Assembly: GCA_009930125.1 (NCBI GenBank)
Contig: RZYZ01000010.1
Span: forward strand, 1 to 22,470
From: Clostridia bacterium
GTDB lineage: Bacteria > Bacillota > Clostridia > Clostridiales > Clostridiaceae
Reading direction: 5' to 3'
Length of the DNA: 22,470 nt
Positions 14,812 through 22,135 of this stretch are shown here, piece after piece (position 1 is the stretch's first letter; every line of letters begins with the position of its first letter). The notes beneath the pieces are model-generated. The model was given only the letters and a program-made list of their open reading frames with translations. It did no database searches and was not told the DNA's origin. The position numbers were made by a program, and so were the translations under genes.

Positions 14812-15870
14812 TTATATATAAACTGGCCCCCTTCCTTGAAAATCTTTGATTCTGATATTGCAATTCGATGAGTGAGCATGTATTAAAAGCTGCTTGCCTT
14901 TCAAAGCTCTTTTCTCGCTCTTGAAAAACTCCAGCCATTTAAACCAGTACAGATAATTGGCTAAATACTTGGTTGATACGCCTTTGGATTTCTGTATCCA
15001 ACTTCTTAGATTGCTATGTAAGGCATTGATGTTCTGGATGTGATATATGCCTTCTTTGAACTTACCGTTCTTTATTTGAACAAGTGATACACCGTTTTTA
15101 TTTGCATAGGTTTTGTAGCTGCTCAGGGAATCAGTGCACATAATTGAGTCTTCTTCGATTCTATCATTAAAAAGTTTCTCTAAATGTGTATAGCTCATTC
15201 TTCCTTTGCAAGTCAATTCAGTGATGATATTACCCACTCTGTCTTTTGCACAGACAACGCAAACAAGCTCAGAAGATATTCCTCGCTTCCTTTTGACTTT
15301 AGAGCTGTTTTTACCCTTTAGCCCACGATTTCGGGATGTGCGTGGCATCTTGAATGCCTTGCTCTTTTTGTGATTCCCCTTGAAGGATTCTCTGAAAAAC
15401 AGCTCATCTACTTCTACGACTCCACCTACGCTGCCAGCACCAATAAAAGCACGAAGTGCATCCAATATTTTATGTCTCCAGAAGAAAGCAGTGGTAGGGT
15501 TGATTCCTACTTCATCTGCTGTCTGGCGGATGGAATATCCGTTAATCATGCACTTTGCGAAATGCAACCATATATCTACATCATACCTGCTGTTATGCTT
15601 TGGTGACAATGTAAAATCCGTAAATGTTTTCCTGCAAGACTTGCAGATGTATCTTTGTTTGTTTTTGTATTTACCATACCTGGAAACTTCTTCATGAGCA
15701 CAATGTGGACAGACTTTCCCCTTGGAGAATCTGGACTCCTTGATGTTGTTAGTGATTTCCTTTGATACTGCACCAAAAGTAATTACTTCTTCCAGATAAC
15801 TTAGTATCTCTTCTTTTTGTGCATAACCTAAAGAATGTATATCTTTCTTTATAGATTCAATGGTTGGCAT
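14812..15870 (-). CDS. IS1595-family transposase (ISXO2-like DDE domain)
   Basis: The 352-residue protein has an N-terminal zinc ribbon (C54-PH-C57 and C76-KS-C79 in CPHC and YICKSCRKTF), a helix-turn-helix-like segment (SIRQTADEVGINPTTAFFWRHKIL, about 113-136), then the ISXO2-type catalytic domain: first Asp D155 in VEVDELFF, second in MCTDSLSSY, and the HSNLRSWI motif near the third position. ATG 15870 is preferred because GGAGGT lies six bases upstream; the frame is open to 15915. No frameshift or stop is seen, so the enzyme may be active. Confidence 0.94.
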   Translation of the reverse strand: MPTIESIKKDIHSLGYAQKEEILSYLEEVITFGAVSKEITNNIKESRFSKGKVCPHCAHEEVSRYGKYKNKQRYICKSCRKTFTDFTLSPKHNSRYDVDIWLHFAKCMINGYSIRQTADEVGINPTTAFFWRHKILDALRAFIGAGSVGGVVEVDELFFRESFKGNHKKSKAFKMPRTSRNRGLKGKNSSKVKRKRGISSELVCVVCAKDRVGNIITELTCKGRMSYTHLEKLFNDRIEEDSIMCTDSLSSYKTYANKNGVSLVQIKNGKFKEGIYHIQNINALHSNLRSWIQKSKGVSTKYLANYLYWFKWLEFFKSEKRALKGKQLLIHAHSSNCNIRIKDFQGRGPVYI

Positions 15871-15926
15871 AGGGATACCTCCGTCCATGTTTATATATAT
15901 TATATGATATTTCACGAAAGTATTCC

Positions 15927-15954
15927 ATTTTCAACATAGGTTTCATACAGAGCC
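15927..15954 (-). repeat. IS terminal inverted repeat, right
   Basis: Reverse complement begins GGCTCTGTATGA and ends ATGTTGAAAAT; 23 of 28 positions match the left repeat. Confidence 0.9.
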
Positions 15955-15962
15955 TAAATTTT
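15955..15962. repeat. Target-site duplication, distal side
   Basis: TAAATTTT, an exact copy of 14212-14219. Confidence 0.93.
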
Positions 15963-15975
15963 GGCCATTTATTCC

Positions 15976-16011
15976 AAAAAAATAAGACAGACTCCTTTTT
16001 TATGGAGCCTG
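15976..16011 (-). terminator. Terminator of the small minus-strand unit
   Basis: On the minus strand CAGGCTCC (16004-16011) pairs with GGAGTCTG (15988-15995, one G-U) around an A-rich loop, followed by TCTTA and seven Ts (15976-15982). Confidence 0.65.
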
Positions 16012-16110
16012 CCGATGTATACTTATTCAATTTTTCATTTATGTCTTCTGATACTTCTCACGAGCAATTTGTTTCATTTCAATTTATACCATAGTAGAAT
16101 TCTAGTTTCT

Positions 16111-16221
16111 TTACTTCATGGCCAGATCTTCTGCTCTATGCGTATCTAAGGATTCGTTTTCCATGTCTGATGTTCCCATCGGACTCACATCCTTTTCGTT
16201 ATTTGGATGTCTGGCATCCAT
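16111..16221 (-). CDS. Possible 36-residue acidic peptide, or part of a small RNA
   Basis: An ATG at 16219-16221 opens a 37-codon frame (MDARHPNNEKDVSP, MGTSDMENESLD, THRAEDLAMK, stop at 16111-16113). The peptide is hydrophilic and has normal amino-acid composition for a coding reading, with no Cys or membrane segment. No Shine-Dalgarno is visible and the predicted transcript start lies only about nine bases upstream, so translation is uncertain. A second short frame (MKQIAREKYQKT) follows near 16070. It could be a remnant of a longer gene or a non-coding RNA. Confidence 0.3.
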   Translation of the reverse strand: MDARHPNNEKDVSPMGTSDMENESLDTHRAEDLAMK

Positions 16222-16236
16222 GTTTTTCTTATATTC

Positions 16237-16265
16237 AGTATAGCAGAATTCAGACAAAATTGGAA
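16237..16265 (-). promoter_or_regulatory. Possible promoter of the small minus-strand unit
   Basis: On the minus strand TTCCAA (16260-16265), a 17-bp spacer and TATACT (16237-16242). It lies downstream of the map terminator, implying an independent transcript of about 250 nt ending at 15976. Confidence 0.45.
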
Positions 16266-16339
16266 TAATTATACGCATTCATAACCGAATATTCACAAAA
16301 TGAAATAACTATGCAAAGAATCGTAAAAGTCCATGAACG

Positions 16340-16384
16340 AAAAACCAGTGTATAGATGGAGATCAATTCATCTATACACTGGTT
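16340..16384 (-). terminator. Terminator of map
   Basis: AACCAGTGTATAGATG (16343-16358) pairs perfectly over 16 bp with CATCTATACACTGGTT (16369-16384); read on the minus strand the stem is followed by a short T-run (16340-16342, five Ts counting the last stem pair). It begins two bases after the map stop codon. Confidence 0.85.
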
Positions 16385-16386
16385 TA

Positions 16387-17166
16387 CTATTTCCTGTAAG
16401 GATCGTAAAAGTCCTGTTCTTCGCCATTGGTGAGAATCATGGGACCATTTTTCGTCACCACCACGGTGTGCTCAAACTGATACACGTAATTCCCGTTGGG
16501 GGTTTTCAGTGTCCACCCGTCCGGATATTCCTCTACATAATCATCCTTTTCCGTGATGAAGGTTTCGATGGCCAGAACGTGTCCTTCTCTGATAAGAGAA
16601 GCGCCTCTTCTTTCGTTGTAGTTGAAGATGTTTTCTGGATTGTCATGAAGGGTTTTTCCTACTCCATGACCGGTGAGGTTCCGGATCACATTGAATCCAT
16701 GGTTCTGGGCTTCGTTGTATACGGCTCTGCCGAGATTGTTGGACATGGTGCCCGGCATGGCTTTCTCAATGGATTTGTACATGGCGTTTTTCGCTGTTTC
16801 CAGCAGCTTCCGGTTTTTATCAGTGACGGGTGGAATATTGATGGTGAGTCCGGTATCTGCAAAAAAACCGTTTTTGGAAGCTGATACGTCGATGTTCACC
16901 TTATCGCCTTCCTTGAGTACGTATTCGGAAGGGATACCATGGGCTACCACATCATTAACACTGATGCAGGTATAACCTGGAAAATCATATTCTCCCATGG
17001 GTGCGGATTCCGCGCCATGTTCTTCAAAAATCCTTTTGGCGATGAGATCCAGTTCCAGTGTGGTGATGCCCGGTTTTGTCTCCTTCGCCATGGCATCTCT
17101 AGCCAGGGCGCAGATCCTGCCGATCTCTTTCAGGGCCTCTAAGTCTTTTTCATTCTTTACTATCAT
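16387..17166 (-). CDS. map: Type I methionine aminopeptidase
   Basis: Map removes the initiator Met from nascent cytoplasmic proteins. The 259-residue protein shows the full metal site of the pita-bread fold: D93 (VNIDVSA), D104 (FFADTGL), H167 (GHGVGK), E201 (AIETFI) and E232 (YQFEHT); substrate-binding H76 is in AHGIP. The FHEEP motif of other enzymes reads LHDNP here. AGGAGTG lies eight bases before the ATG and a promoter lies just upstream. Many Firmicutes keep a second map in the ribosomal protein cluster; this stand-alone gene could be a second copy, which the window cannot show. Confidence 0.93.
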   Translation of the reverse strand: MIVKNEKDLEALKEIGRICALARDAMAKETKPGITTLELDLIAKRIFEEHGAESAPMGEYDFPGYTCISVNDVVAHGIPSEYVLKEGDKVNIDVSASKNGFFADTGLTINIPPVTDKNRKLLETAKNAMYKSIEKAMPGTMSNNLGRAVYNEAQNHGFNVIRNLTGHGVGKTLHDNPENIFNYNERRGASLIREGHVLAIETFITEKDDYVEEYPDGWTLKTPNGNYVYQFEHTVVVTKNGPMILTNGEEQDFYDPYRK

Positions 17167-17186
17167 AATTTATCACTCCTGTTTCT

Positions 17187-17215
17187 ATTATAGGACTTAT
17201 TTCATCTCTTGAAAA
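17187..17215 (-). promoter_or_regulatory. Promoter of map
   Basis: On the minus strand a perfect TATAAT (17187-17192) sits 17 bp after a weak TTTTCA (17210-17215), a few bases upstream of the map ribosome binding site. Confidence 0.55.
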
Positions 17216-17300
17216 ATAAAACTTCATATGAATTCACCGAATATATTACAAAATTTAGAAAAAGAGAAGCCTGATTATAGAAAATACTCAGAAAATTTGA

Positions 17301-17306
17301 TATGAT
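17301..17306 (+). promoter_or_regulatory. Possible -10 element of the EF-G-like gene
   Basis: TATGAT in the context TTTGATATGATGAGAGAG, similar to the region before yjbQ. No good -35 is visible at 16-18 bp. Confidence 0.35.
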
Positions 17307-17364
17307 GAGAGAGTAGTTAAAGGTTTTCATAAGGAAAACAAATCATACAGCAGGAGGACATGAT

Positions 17365-19461
17365 ATGTATATTAAAGAGTACCGTATCAAAAATTTGCGC
17401 AATGTCGGAATAATCGGCCACAGTGGCACTGGAAAGACATCTTTGGCTGAAGCACTTCTTTATTATACCAAGTCAACAGACAGACTTGGCAGAGTGGAAG
17501 ACGGAACAACAGCGACAGACTTTGACTCTGAAGAAAAGAAGAGACAGATTTCACTCCAGGCTTCTGTGGCTCCTTTCACCTATAATGACATCAAATTCAA
17601 CTTGGTGGACGTTCCTGGATTCTTCGATTTTGTGGGAGAACAGATTCAGGGTATGAGAGCCGTTGACGTGGCGACAATTGTAGTGTCCGCAGCTTCTGGA
17701 ATTGAAGTTGGAACCGACAAGGCGTGGGAGTACTGTAACAAGATCAAGCTTCCTAGAACCTTCTTCATCAATAAACTGGACAGAGACCACACTGATTTTG
17801 ATAAGGTCTTTGCACAGCTGAAAGAAAAATATGGTATGAGTGTAGTACCGATACAGTATCCTGTGGGGAAAGAAGACAGTTTCCGTGGAGTGATCAATAT
17901 CATCTCCAACAGAGCCAGAATTCATGACCCTAAGACCCTTGAAATGAAAGAAGCTCCTGTTCCAGAGGAGTTAGTTGATAAAGTAGCTGAACTGAGAGAA
18001 ATGATAGTGGAATCCGTGGCGCAGACCGACGAAGTGCTTCTGGAGAAATATTTCGGTGGAGAAGAGCTTACGGAGCAGGAAATCTATGATGCACTGATCA
18101 AAGGATGCGCATCCGGAGACATCGCACCGGTAACCTGCGGAAGTGCGACCAAGGTCATCGGTATGACCACACTTCTGGAAGACATGATTGAATGTTTCCC
18201 TACACCAGAGTATGCGATTCCTCAGAAAGCCGTGGTGGTTGACTCCGGAGAAACCGAGTTCATCAGTCTTTCTGAAGACAAACCCTTCTCCGGATTTGTG
18301 TTCAAAACCATAGCAGACCCCTTTGTGGGCAAGATTTCCCTTTTCAGAGTCATCACAGGTCACATCAGACCTGATACGCCTGTATTCAATACCAATCAGG
18401 ATAAACCTGAAAAAATCAATACACTGATCTTCCTGAGAGGAAAGAATCAGATTCTCACCGACAAGGTCATCGCAGGAGATATCGGAGCCGTCACAAAGCT
18501 TCAGCATACGAAAACAGGTGAAACCATCTGCGATCCAGCCTTCAAGGTGATCTACGACAAGTTCAACTTCCCGACTCCAACCATGACCATGGCTGTGGTG
18601 CCGAAGGCTAAGGGCGACGAAGACAAGATTTCATCAGGGCTTCAGAGACTGGTGGAAGAAGATCCCACCTTCACTATGGAAAGAGACAAGGAAACAGCTG
18701 AAATACTGATTTCAGGACAGGGAGACACCCATCTTGACATTCTGGCATCCAGACTGAAATCCAAGTTCGGTGTAGATGTTGAGCTGAAGAGGCCAAGAAT
18801 TCCTTACAGAGAAACCATCAAGAAGAGATCCGATGTGCAGGGTAAACACAAGAAGCAGTCCGGTGGACATGGCCAGTACGGCGATGTGAAAATCATCTTC
18901 GAACCTCGTCAGGACGGTGAAGAGGATCTACTGTTTGTGGATAAGGTTGTCGGTGGAGCTGTACCAAGAAACTACATTCCAGCGGTGGAAAAAGGTCTCA
19001 GAGAATCCATCGTGGAAGGCGTTGTGGCAGGATATCCTGTCATCAAGCTTCAGGCTACGCTGTATGATGGAAGTTTCCATGCGGTGGACTCTTCTGAAAT
19101 GGCCTTCAAGGTTGCAGCCAATCTGGCCTTCAAGAAAGGAATGGAAGAGGCATCACCTGTACTTCTTGAACCGATCATGAAAGCCAGCATCATCATTCCT
19201 GATGATTACATGGGTGACATCATGGGGGATATCAACAAGAAGAGAGGAAGGGTACAGGGCATGGAGCCCGTGGATGGAAAGCAGATGGTTATAGCGGAAA
19301 TTCCGCTTTCTGAAATGCAGACCTATGCCACAGACTTAAGGTCCATGACCCAGGCCAGAGGCGACTTCTCCATGGAATTTGCTAGATATGAGGAAGTTCC
19401 TCCAACTGAAGTACCGAAAATCATCGAAGAGACCAAGAGGTACAGAGAAGAAAGAGAATAG
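17365..19461 (+). CDS. Elongation factor G-like GTPase (FusA2 type)
   Basis: The 698-residue protein has the five-domain EF-G layout. GTPase motifs are G1 GHSGTGKT (18-25), G3 DVPG (82-85), G4 NKLD (136-139) and G5 CGSAT (about 258). The switch I motif, RGITI in canonical EF-G, reads RQISLQ, so the usual effector Thr is missing. This, with the opening EYRIKNLRNVGIIGHSGTGKTSLAEALL, places it in the EF-G-like paralogue family rather than fusA itself. Domain IV/V stretches (GHGQYGDVKI, PVLLEPIMKASIIIPDDYMGDIMGDINKKRGRV) are intact. It stands alone, away from rpsL/rpsG/tufA, which also argues for the paralogue. CAGGAGGAC lies eight bases before the ATG. The role of this paralogue is not settled. 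Confidence 0.9.
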   Translation: MYIKEYRIKNLRNVGIIGHSGTGKTSLAEALLYYTKSTDRLGRVEDGTTATDFDSEEKKRQISLQASVAPFTYNDIKFNLVDVPGFFDFVGEQIQGMRAVDVATIVVSAASGIEVGTDKAWEYCNKIKLPRTFFINKLDRDHTDFDKVFAQLKEKYGMSVVPIQYPVGKEDSFRGVINIISNRARIHDPKTLEMKEAPVPEELVDKVAELREMIVESVAQTDEVLLEKYFGGEELTEQEIYDALIKGCASGDIAPVTCGSATKVIGMTTLLEDMIECFPTPEYAIPQKAVVVDSGETEFISLSEDKPFSGFVFKTIADPFVGKISLFRVITGHIRPDTPVFNTNQDKPEKINTLIFLRGKNQILTDKVIAGDIGAVTKLQHTKTGETICDPAFKVIYDKFNFPTPTMTMAVVPKAKGDEDKISSGLQRLVEEDPTFTMERDKETAEILISGQGDTHLDILASRLKSKFGVDVELKRPRIPYRETIKKRSDVQGKHKKQSGGHGQYGDVKIIFEPRQDGEEDLLFVDKVVGGAVPRNYIPAVEKGLRESIVEGVVAGYPVIKLQATLYDGSFHAVDSSEMAFKVAANLAFKKGMEEASPVLLEPIMKASIIIPDDYMGDIMGDINKKRGRVQGMEPVDGKQMVIAEIPLSEMQTYATDLRSMTQARGDFSMEFARYEEVPPTEVPKIIEETKRYREERE

Positions 19462-19482
19462 AGAAAAGTAAGTGGTTATCAG

Positions 19483-19519
19483 GTGGAGGAGCTCATGAAT
19501 ACGAGCTTCTCCACTTTTT
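19483..19519 (+). terminator. Terminator of the EF-G-like gene
   Basis: GTGGAGGAGCTC (19483-19494) pairs with GAGCTTCTCCAC (19503-19514, one G-U) around ATGAATAC, followed by five Ts. Confidence 0.9.
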
Positions 19520-19653
19520 CACGTTCAATCATGTTTCAGAAGATAGATGTCTACAGTTGTCAGTATTGCACACTCGACTTATAACCAGAAGTAAGGATCC
19601 AGATGAGAACTGGATCTACCTGAAGCTGATGAATATATTTTTTGAAAATGCAC

Positions 19654-19713
19654 TGATACAGTGTACAATAAATATGACATTACTATAGTACAGAATACGG
19701 CTACAGAATACGG
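19654..19713. repeat. Palindromes and a tandem repeat upstream of a membrane-protein gene
   Basis: The 305-bp gap between the EF-G-like gene and 19767 holds, after the terminator, a GATCCAG/CTGGATC stem-loop (19596-19616), an inverted repeat CACTG-ATA-CAGTG (about 19654-19666), the perfect palindrome TACTATAGTA (19681-19690), and two copies of ACAGAATACGG (19690-19700 and 19703-19713) in a 13-bp tandem arrangement. No gene is credible here. Position just upstream of the membrane-protein gene suggests an operator region. Confidence 0.5.
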
Positions 19714-19766
19714 TTGAATAATTTGAAACATGAAAAATGAGATTGATTCAATTTTAGGAGGCATCT

Positions 19767-20180
19767 ATGGAAAAAGACAGAGTACTTATCTTCACTAGAA
19801 TTCTTTTTGTGCTGTTTGCTGCTGGAACAATAATTTCTATGGTTATTGTTTATAGCGATGAAGATGGCGGAATGGCTTATTATTTTGTCCTTGGTTACGT
19901 GTTTCTGGCTTTCTTCATTCTTCTGTATACACCCATCGTTACGGTTATGAATTCAAGAAAACTGAAATGGACTGAAATGAGAAAGAGGATTCTCAGATTT
20001 TCTGTTTTCTTTATTCTTTTCAGCATTTTGAACGTAGGGTTTGATTATGTGATCAGACCTGCTGATATAGATGCATTTCGTGTTTTTTCAAACGCTTTCG
20101 GGGTGTCTTTTGGAATCTCATTCATGGATGTCTTGTTTTTGAGGAAGATAGCATCCTCTAAGCAATCAGATTCAAAATAA
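19767..20180 (+). CDS. Hypothetical four-helix membrane protein
   Basis: The 137-residue product has four likely transmembrane helices (about 7-29, 38-60, 76-96, 104-126), a short acidic loop after the first (YSDEDGG), a basic loop between the second and third (SRKLKWTEMRKR), and a polar tail (KIASSKQSDSK). TAGGAGGCATCT before the ATG is a strong ribosome binding site. Neighbours on both sides have their own terminator or promoter, so it is probably monocistronic. I recognise no family. Confidence 0.8.
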   Translation: MEKDRVLIFTRILFVLFAAGTIISMVIVYSDEDGGMAYYFVLGYVFLAFFILLYTPIVTVMNSRKLKWTEMRKRILRFSVFFILFSILNVGFDYVIRPADIDAFRVFSNAFGVSFGISFMDVLFLRKIASSKQSDSK

Positions 20181-20319
20181 ACAGGTGGATTGGAACAAAA
20201 GAACACAAAGGCATTTATAGTACTGGCATGATTCAGATATCTTTATAAACAGAGAGCGGCGATATCATCTCTTTCAGCGATTAAAATTACAGCCTCTCGT
20301 AGGTCCTATCCTTCTGTCA

Positions 20320-20328
20320 TGCTATAAT
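20320..20328 (+). promoter_or_regulatory. Extended -10 promoter of the glucokinase gene
   Basis: TGCTATAAT (20320-20328) is a perfect extended -10; no convincing -35 is seen. The remaining 20181-20319 shows no ORF and no clear terminator for the upstream gene. Confidence 0.6.
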
Positions 20329-20365
20329 AATAACAAATGAAATAAAGTTTAAACGGAGGATCATC

Positions 20366-21322
20366 ATGAAAAAATATGTTATCGGTGTGGATCTTGGAGG
20401 AACCAAGATCACCACAGCCATCAGTGACCTCACTGGAAAAATCATAGAGAAGACAACACTTGCCACAGGTTCTCATTTAGGAGAAGAGGTGGTGATGGAA
20501 AGAATTTTCGAATCCATCTCCATGGTGCTGGAAGCATCCCAGCTGAATGCGGATGAAGTAAGAGCCATCGGAATCGGATCACCAGGTCCTCTGGATTCTG
20601 AAAAAGGAACAATCATCACTACACCCAACCTCCCATTCAAGAACTATAATGTAGTGAAGCCCATTGAAAGAAAGTTCGGTATCAAGACTTATCTGGATAA
20701 TGATGCCAATGCTGCAGCCATCGGAGAATATACCTTCGGAGCAGGCAAGGGGACAAAGCACATGCTCTATGTCACTGTCTCCACAGGAGTAGGCGGAGGA
20801 GCGGTTCTTAATGGAAGACCCTACAGAGGAAACACTTCCAATGCTCTGGAAGTAGGACATATGACCATCGAGCCATTCAGCAGGCATCAGTGCAACTGCG
20901 GAAAATTCGGGGATCTGGAAGCGCTGGCTTCCGGTACTGCTATTGCGAAAAGAGCCAAGGAAGCGGTTCAGGAAGGCAGAGAGACTTCTCTGAAGAATGT
21001 GGATACCATCACAAGTTATGAAGTGCATCAAGCCTATCTTGAAGGAGATGAGGTGGCTATTGAGATTCTGGAGAATGCGTTCATGTATATGGGCATCGGG
21101 CTTGCGAATCTCATCGTCAATTTCGATCCTGAAGTCATCGTCATCGGTGGAGGGGTATCAAAAATCGGAGACCTGTTCTTTGACAAGATCAAGGAAGAGG
21201 CTAGAAAGAGAAGCTTTGATTTCATGTTTGATGCCACCAGAATCCTTCCAGCGGAGCTGGGTCAGGAAGCGGGCGTTGTAGGTGCTCTGGCACTGGCGCT
21301 CATTGAGAGTGAAGAGAAATAG
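20366..21322 (+). CDS. glcK: ROK-family glucokinase
   Basis: It phosphorylates glucose (or a related hexose) with ATP in the cytoplasm. The 318-residue protein starts YVIGVDLGGTKIT (phosphate-1 loop), followed by GIGSPGPLD, the catalytic LDNDANAAAIGE (about 110-121), STGVGGG (about 139) and the ROK signature region with LEVGHMTIEP. The zinc motif normally CxCGxxGC reads C-N-C-G-K-F-G-D, so the third Cys is Asp; the zinc site may be altered. CGGAGGA lies several bases before the ATG. It has its own promoter and terminator. Specificity for glucose is inferred from similarity to Firmicutes GlcK. Confidence 0.87.
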   Translation: MKKYVIGVDLGGTKITTAISDLTGKIIEKTTLATGSHLGEEVVMERIFESISMVLEASQLNADEVRAIGIGSPGPLDSEKGTIITTPNLPFKNYNVVKPIERKFGIKTYLDNDANAAAIGEYTFGAGKGTKHMLYVTVSTGVGGGAVLNGRPYRGNTSNALEVGHMTIEPFSRHQCNCGKFGDLEALASGTAIAKRAKEAVQEGRETSLKNVDTITSYEVHQAYLEGDEVAIEILENAFMYMGIGLANLIVNFDPEVIVIGGGVSKIGDLFFDKIKEEARKRSFDFMFDATRILPAELGQEAGVVGALALALIESEEK

Positions 21323-21346
21323 CCGGCTTTCACTAAGATCTGTTTC

Positions 21347-21386
21347 AGAGACTTCCAGTCATCCATGGTGACTGGAAGTCTCTTTT
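21347..21386 (+). terminator. Terminator of glcK
   Basis: A perfect 15-bp stem, AGAGACTTCCAGTCA (21347-21361) with TGACTGGAAGTCTCT (21369-21383), has a seven-base loop; a short T-tract follows. Confidence 0.9.
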
Positions 21387-21443
21387 CAGTAAGAAGGATG
21401 GACTCAAGCGATATTCATAAACAGTTTCAAGGGAATAATTGTT

Positions 21444-21471
21444 TTGTGAATGGTTTGTATTATGATAGAAT
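21444..21471 (+). promoter_or_regulatory. Promoter of the phosphatase-cinA unit
   Basis: TTGTGA (21444-21449), 16 bp, TAGAAT (21466-21471), about 35 bases before the start codon. An overlapping TATGAT (21461-21466) is an alternative -10. Confidence 0.5.
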
Positions 21472-21505
21472 AGACTGGTTAGAAAAATCAGGCAGGTGAA
21501 AGAGT

Positions 21506-22135
21506 ATGCTAAACCTCTATATAACAAGACACGGAGAAACAAAATGGAATACGGAAGGCAGGCTGCAGGGCTGGCTGAATTCACCCTTGACGGAAAAGGG
21601 AATCAGGCAAGGGCAGCAGCTGCATCAGGCTGTGAAAATGTATGATATCCAGAAAATCTATTCCAGTCCCAGCGAAAGAGCACTGAAGACCGCCATTTCC
21701 GCCAAAGGGAAACTGGATGTGGAAATAGAGCTCATGGATGAGCTGAAGGAAATGAACATGGGACAGTGGGAAGGAAAAACCCTGGATCAGATTAAGGAAA
21801 GAGAACCGGAGAATTTCGAGAACTACTGGCTGAGACCCCATCTGTTTGTGAAGAACACAGGGGAGAATTTTGATGAAATGCTCGCACGTACCAGGAAGGC
21901 CCTGAATAGAATCGTGAAGGAGAATCCAGCGGGAAATGTGCTTATCGTGACCCATGGGGTGACGCTGAAAGCCCTCATGAGCCACTTCTCTTCGGAAGGA
22001 TTCATCAAATTCTGGACGAAGCCCGTGGTGGAGCAGGCAAGTATTTCCATGGTCAGAGTAGAAGACCTGGACAAAGGGGAAATCCTTCTTTACGGAGACA
22101 CCAGACATTTTGAAGAGATGGAGATGAGAGAATGA
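21506..22135 (+). CDS. Histidine phosphatase family protein (phosphoglycerate mutase-like)
   Basis: The 209-residue protein carries the catalytic ITRHGETKWN (phospho-acceptor His9), WLNSPLTEKGIRQGQQL, YSSPSERALKTA, the acid/base Glu region MDELKEMNMGQWEGKT, and the second catalytic His in VLIVTHGVTLKAL (about residue 151). This is a cobalamin/phosphoserine/phosphoglycerate phosphatase-type branch; substrate cannot be fixed. CAGGTGAAAG precedes the ATG. Its stop overlaps the cinA start by four bases (ATGA), so the two are coupled. Confidence 0.88.
   Translation: MLNLYITRHGETKWNTEGRLQGWLNSPLTEKGIRQGQQLHQAVKMYDIQKIYSSPSERALKTAISAKGKLDVEIELMDELKEMNMGQWEGKTLDQIKEREPENFENYWLRPHLFVKNTGENFDEMLARTRKALNRIVKENPAGNVLIVTHGVTLKALMSHFSSEGFIKFWTKPVVEQASISMVRVEDLDKGEILLYGDTRHFEEMEMRE

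Larger units (their letters stand above)
14220..15954 (-). mobile_element. IS1595-family insertion sequence with a passenger gene
   Basis: The element is 1735 bp. Terminal inverted repeats of 28 bp (14220-14247 and 15927-15954) begin GGCTCTGTATGA and match at 23 of 28 positions; GGCTCTGT-type ends are typical of IS1595-group elements. The transposase is full length and an exact 8-bp target duplication brackets the element, so insertion is probably recent. It is visibly more AT-rich than the kam operon next to it. Besides the transposase it carries a lipoprotein gene in the same orientation. Confidence 0.93.

Noticed and set aside
16387..17166. Large plus-strand ORFs opposite map
   Set aside because: They are shadows of a conserved enzyme with all five metal ligands in place.
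17223..17232. Palindrome TTCATATGAA between map and the EF-G-like gene
   Set aside because: Short and AT-rich; not positioned over a clear promoter element.
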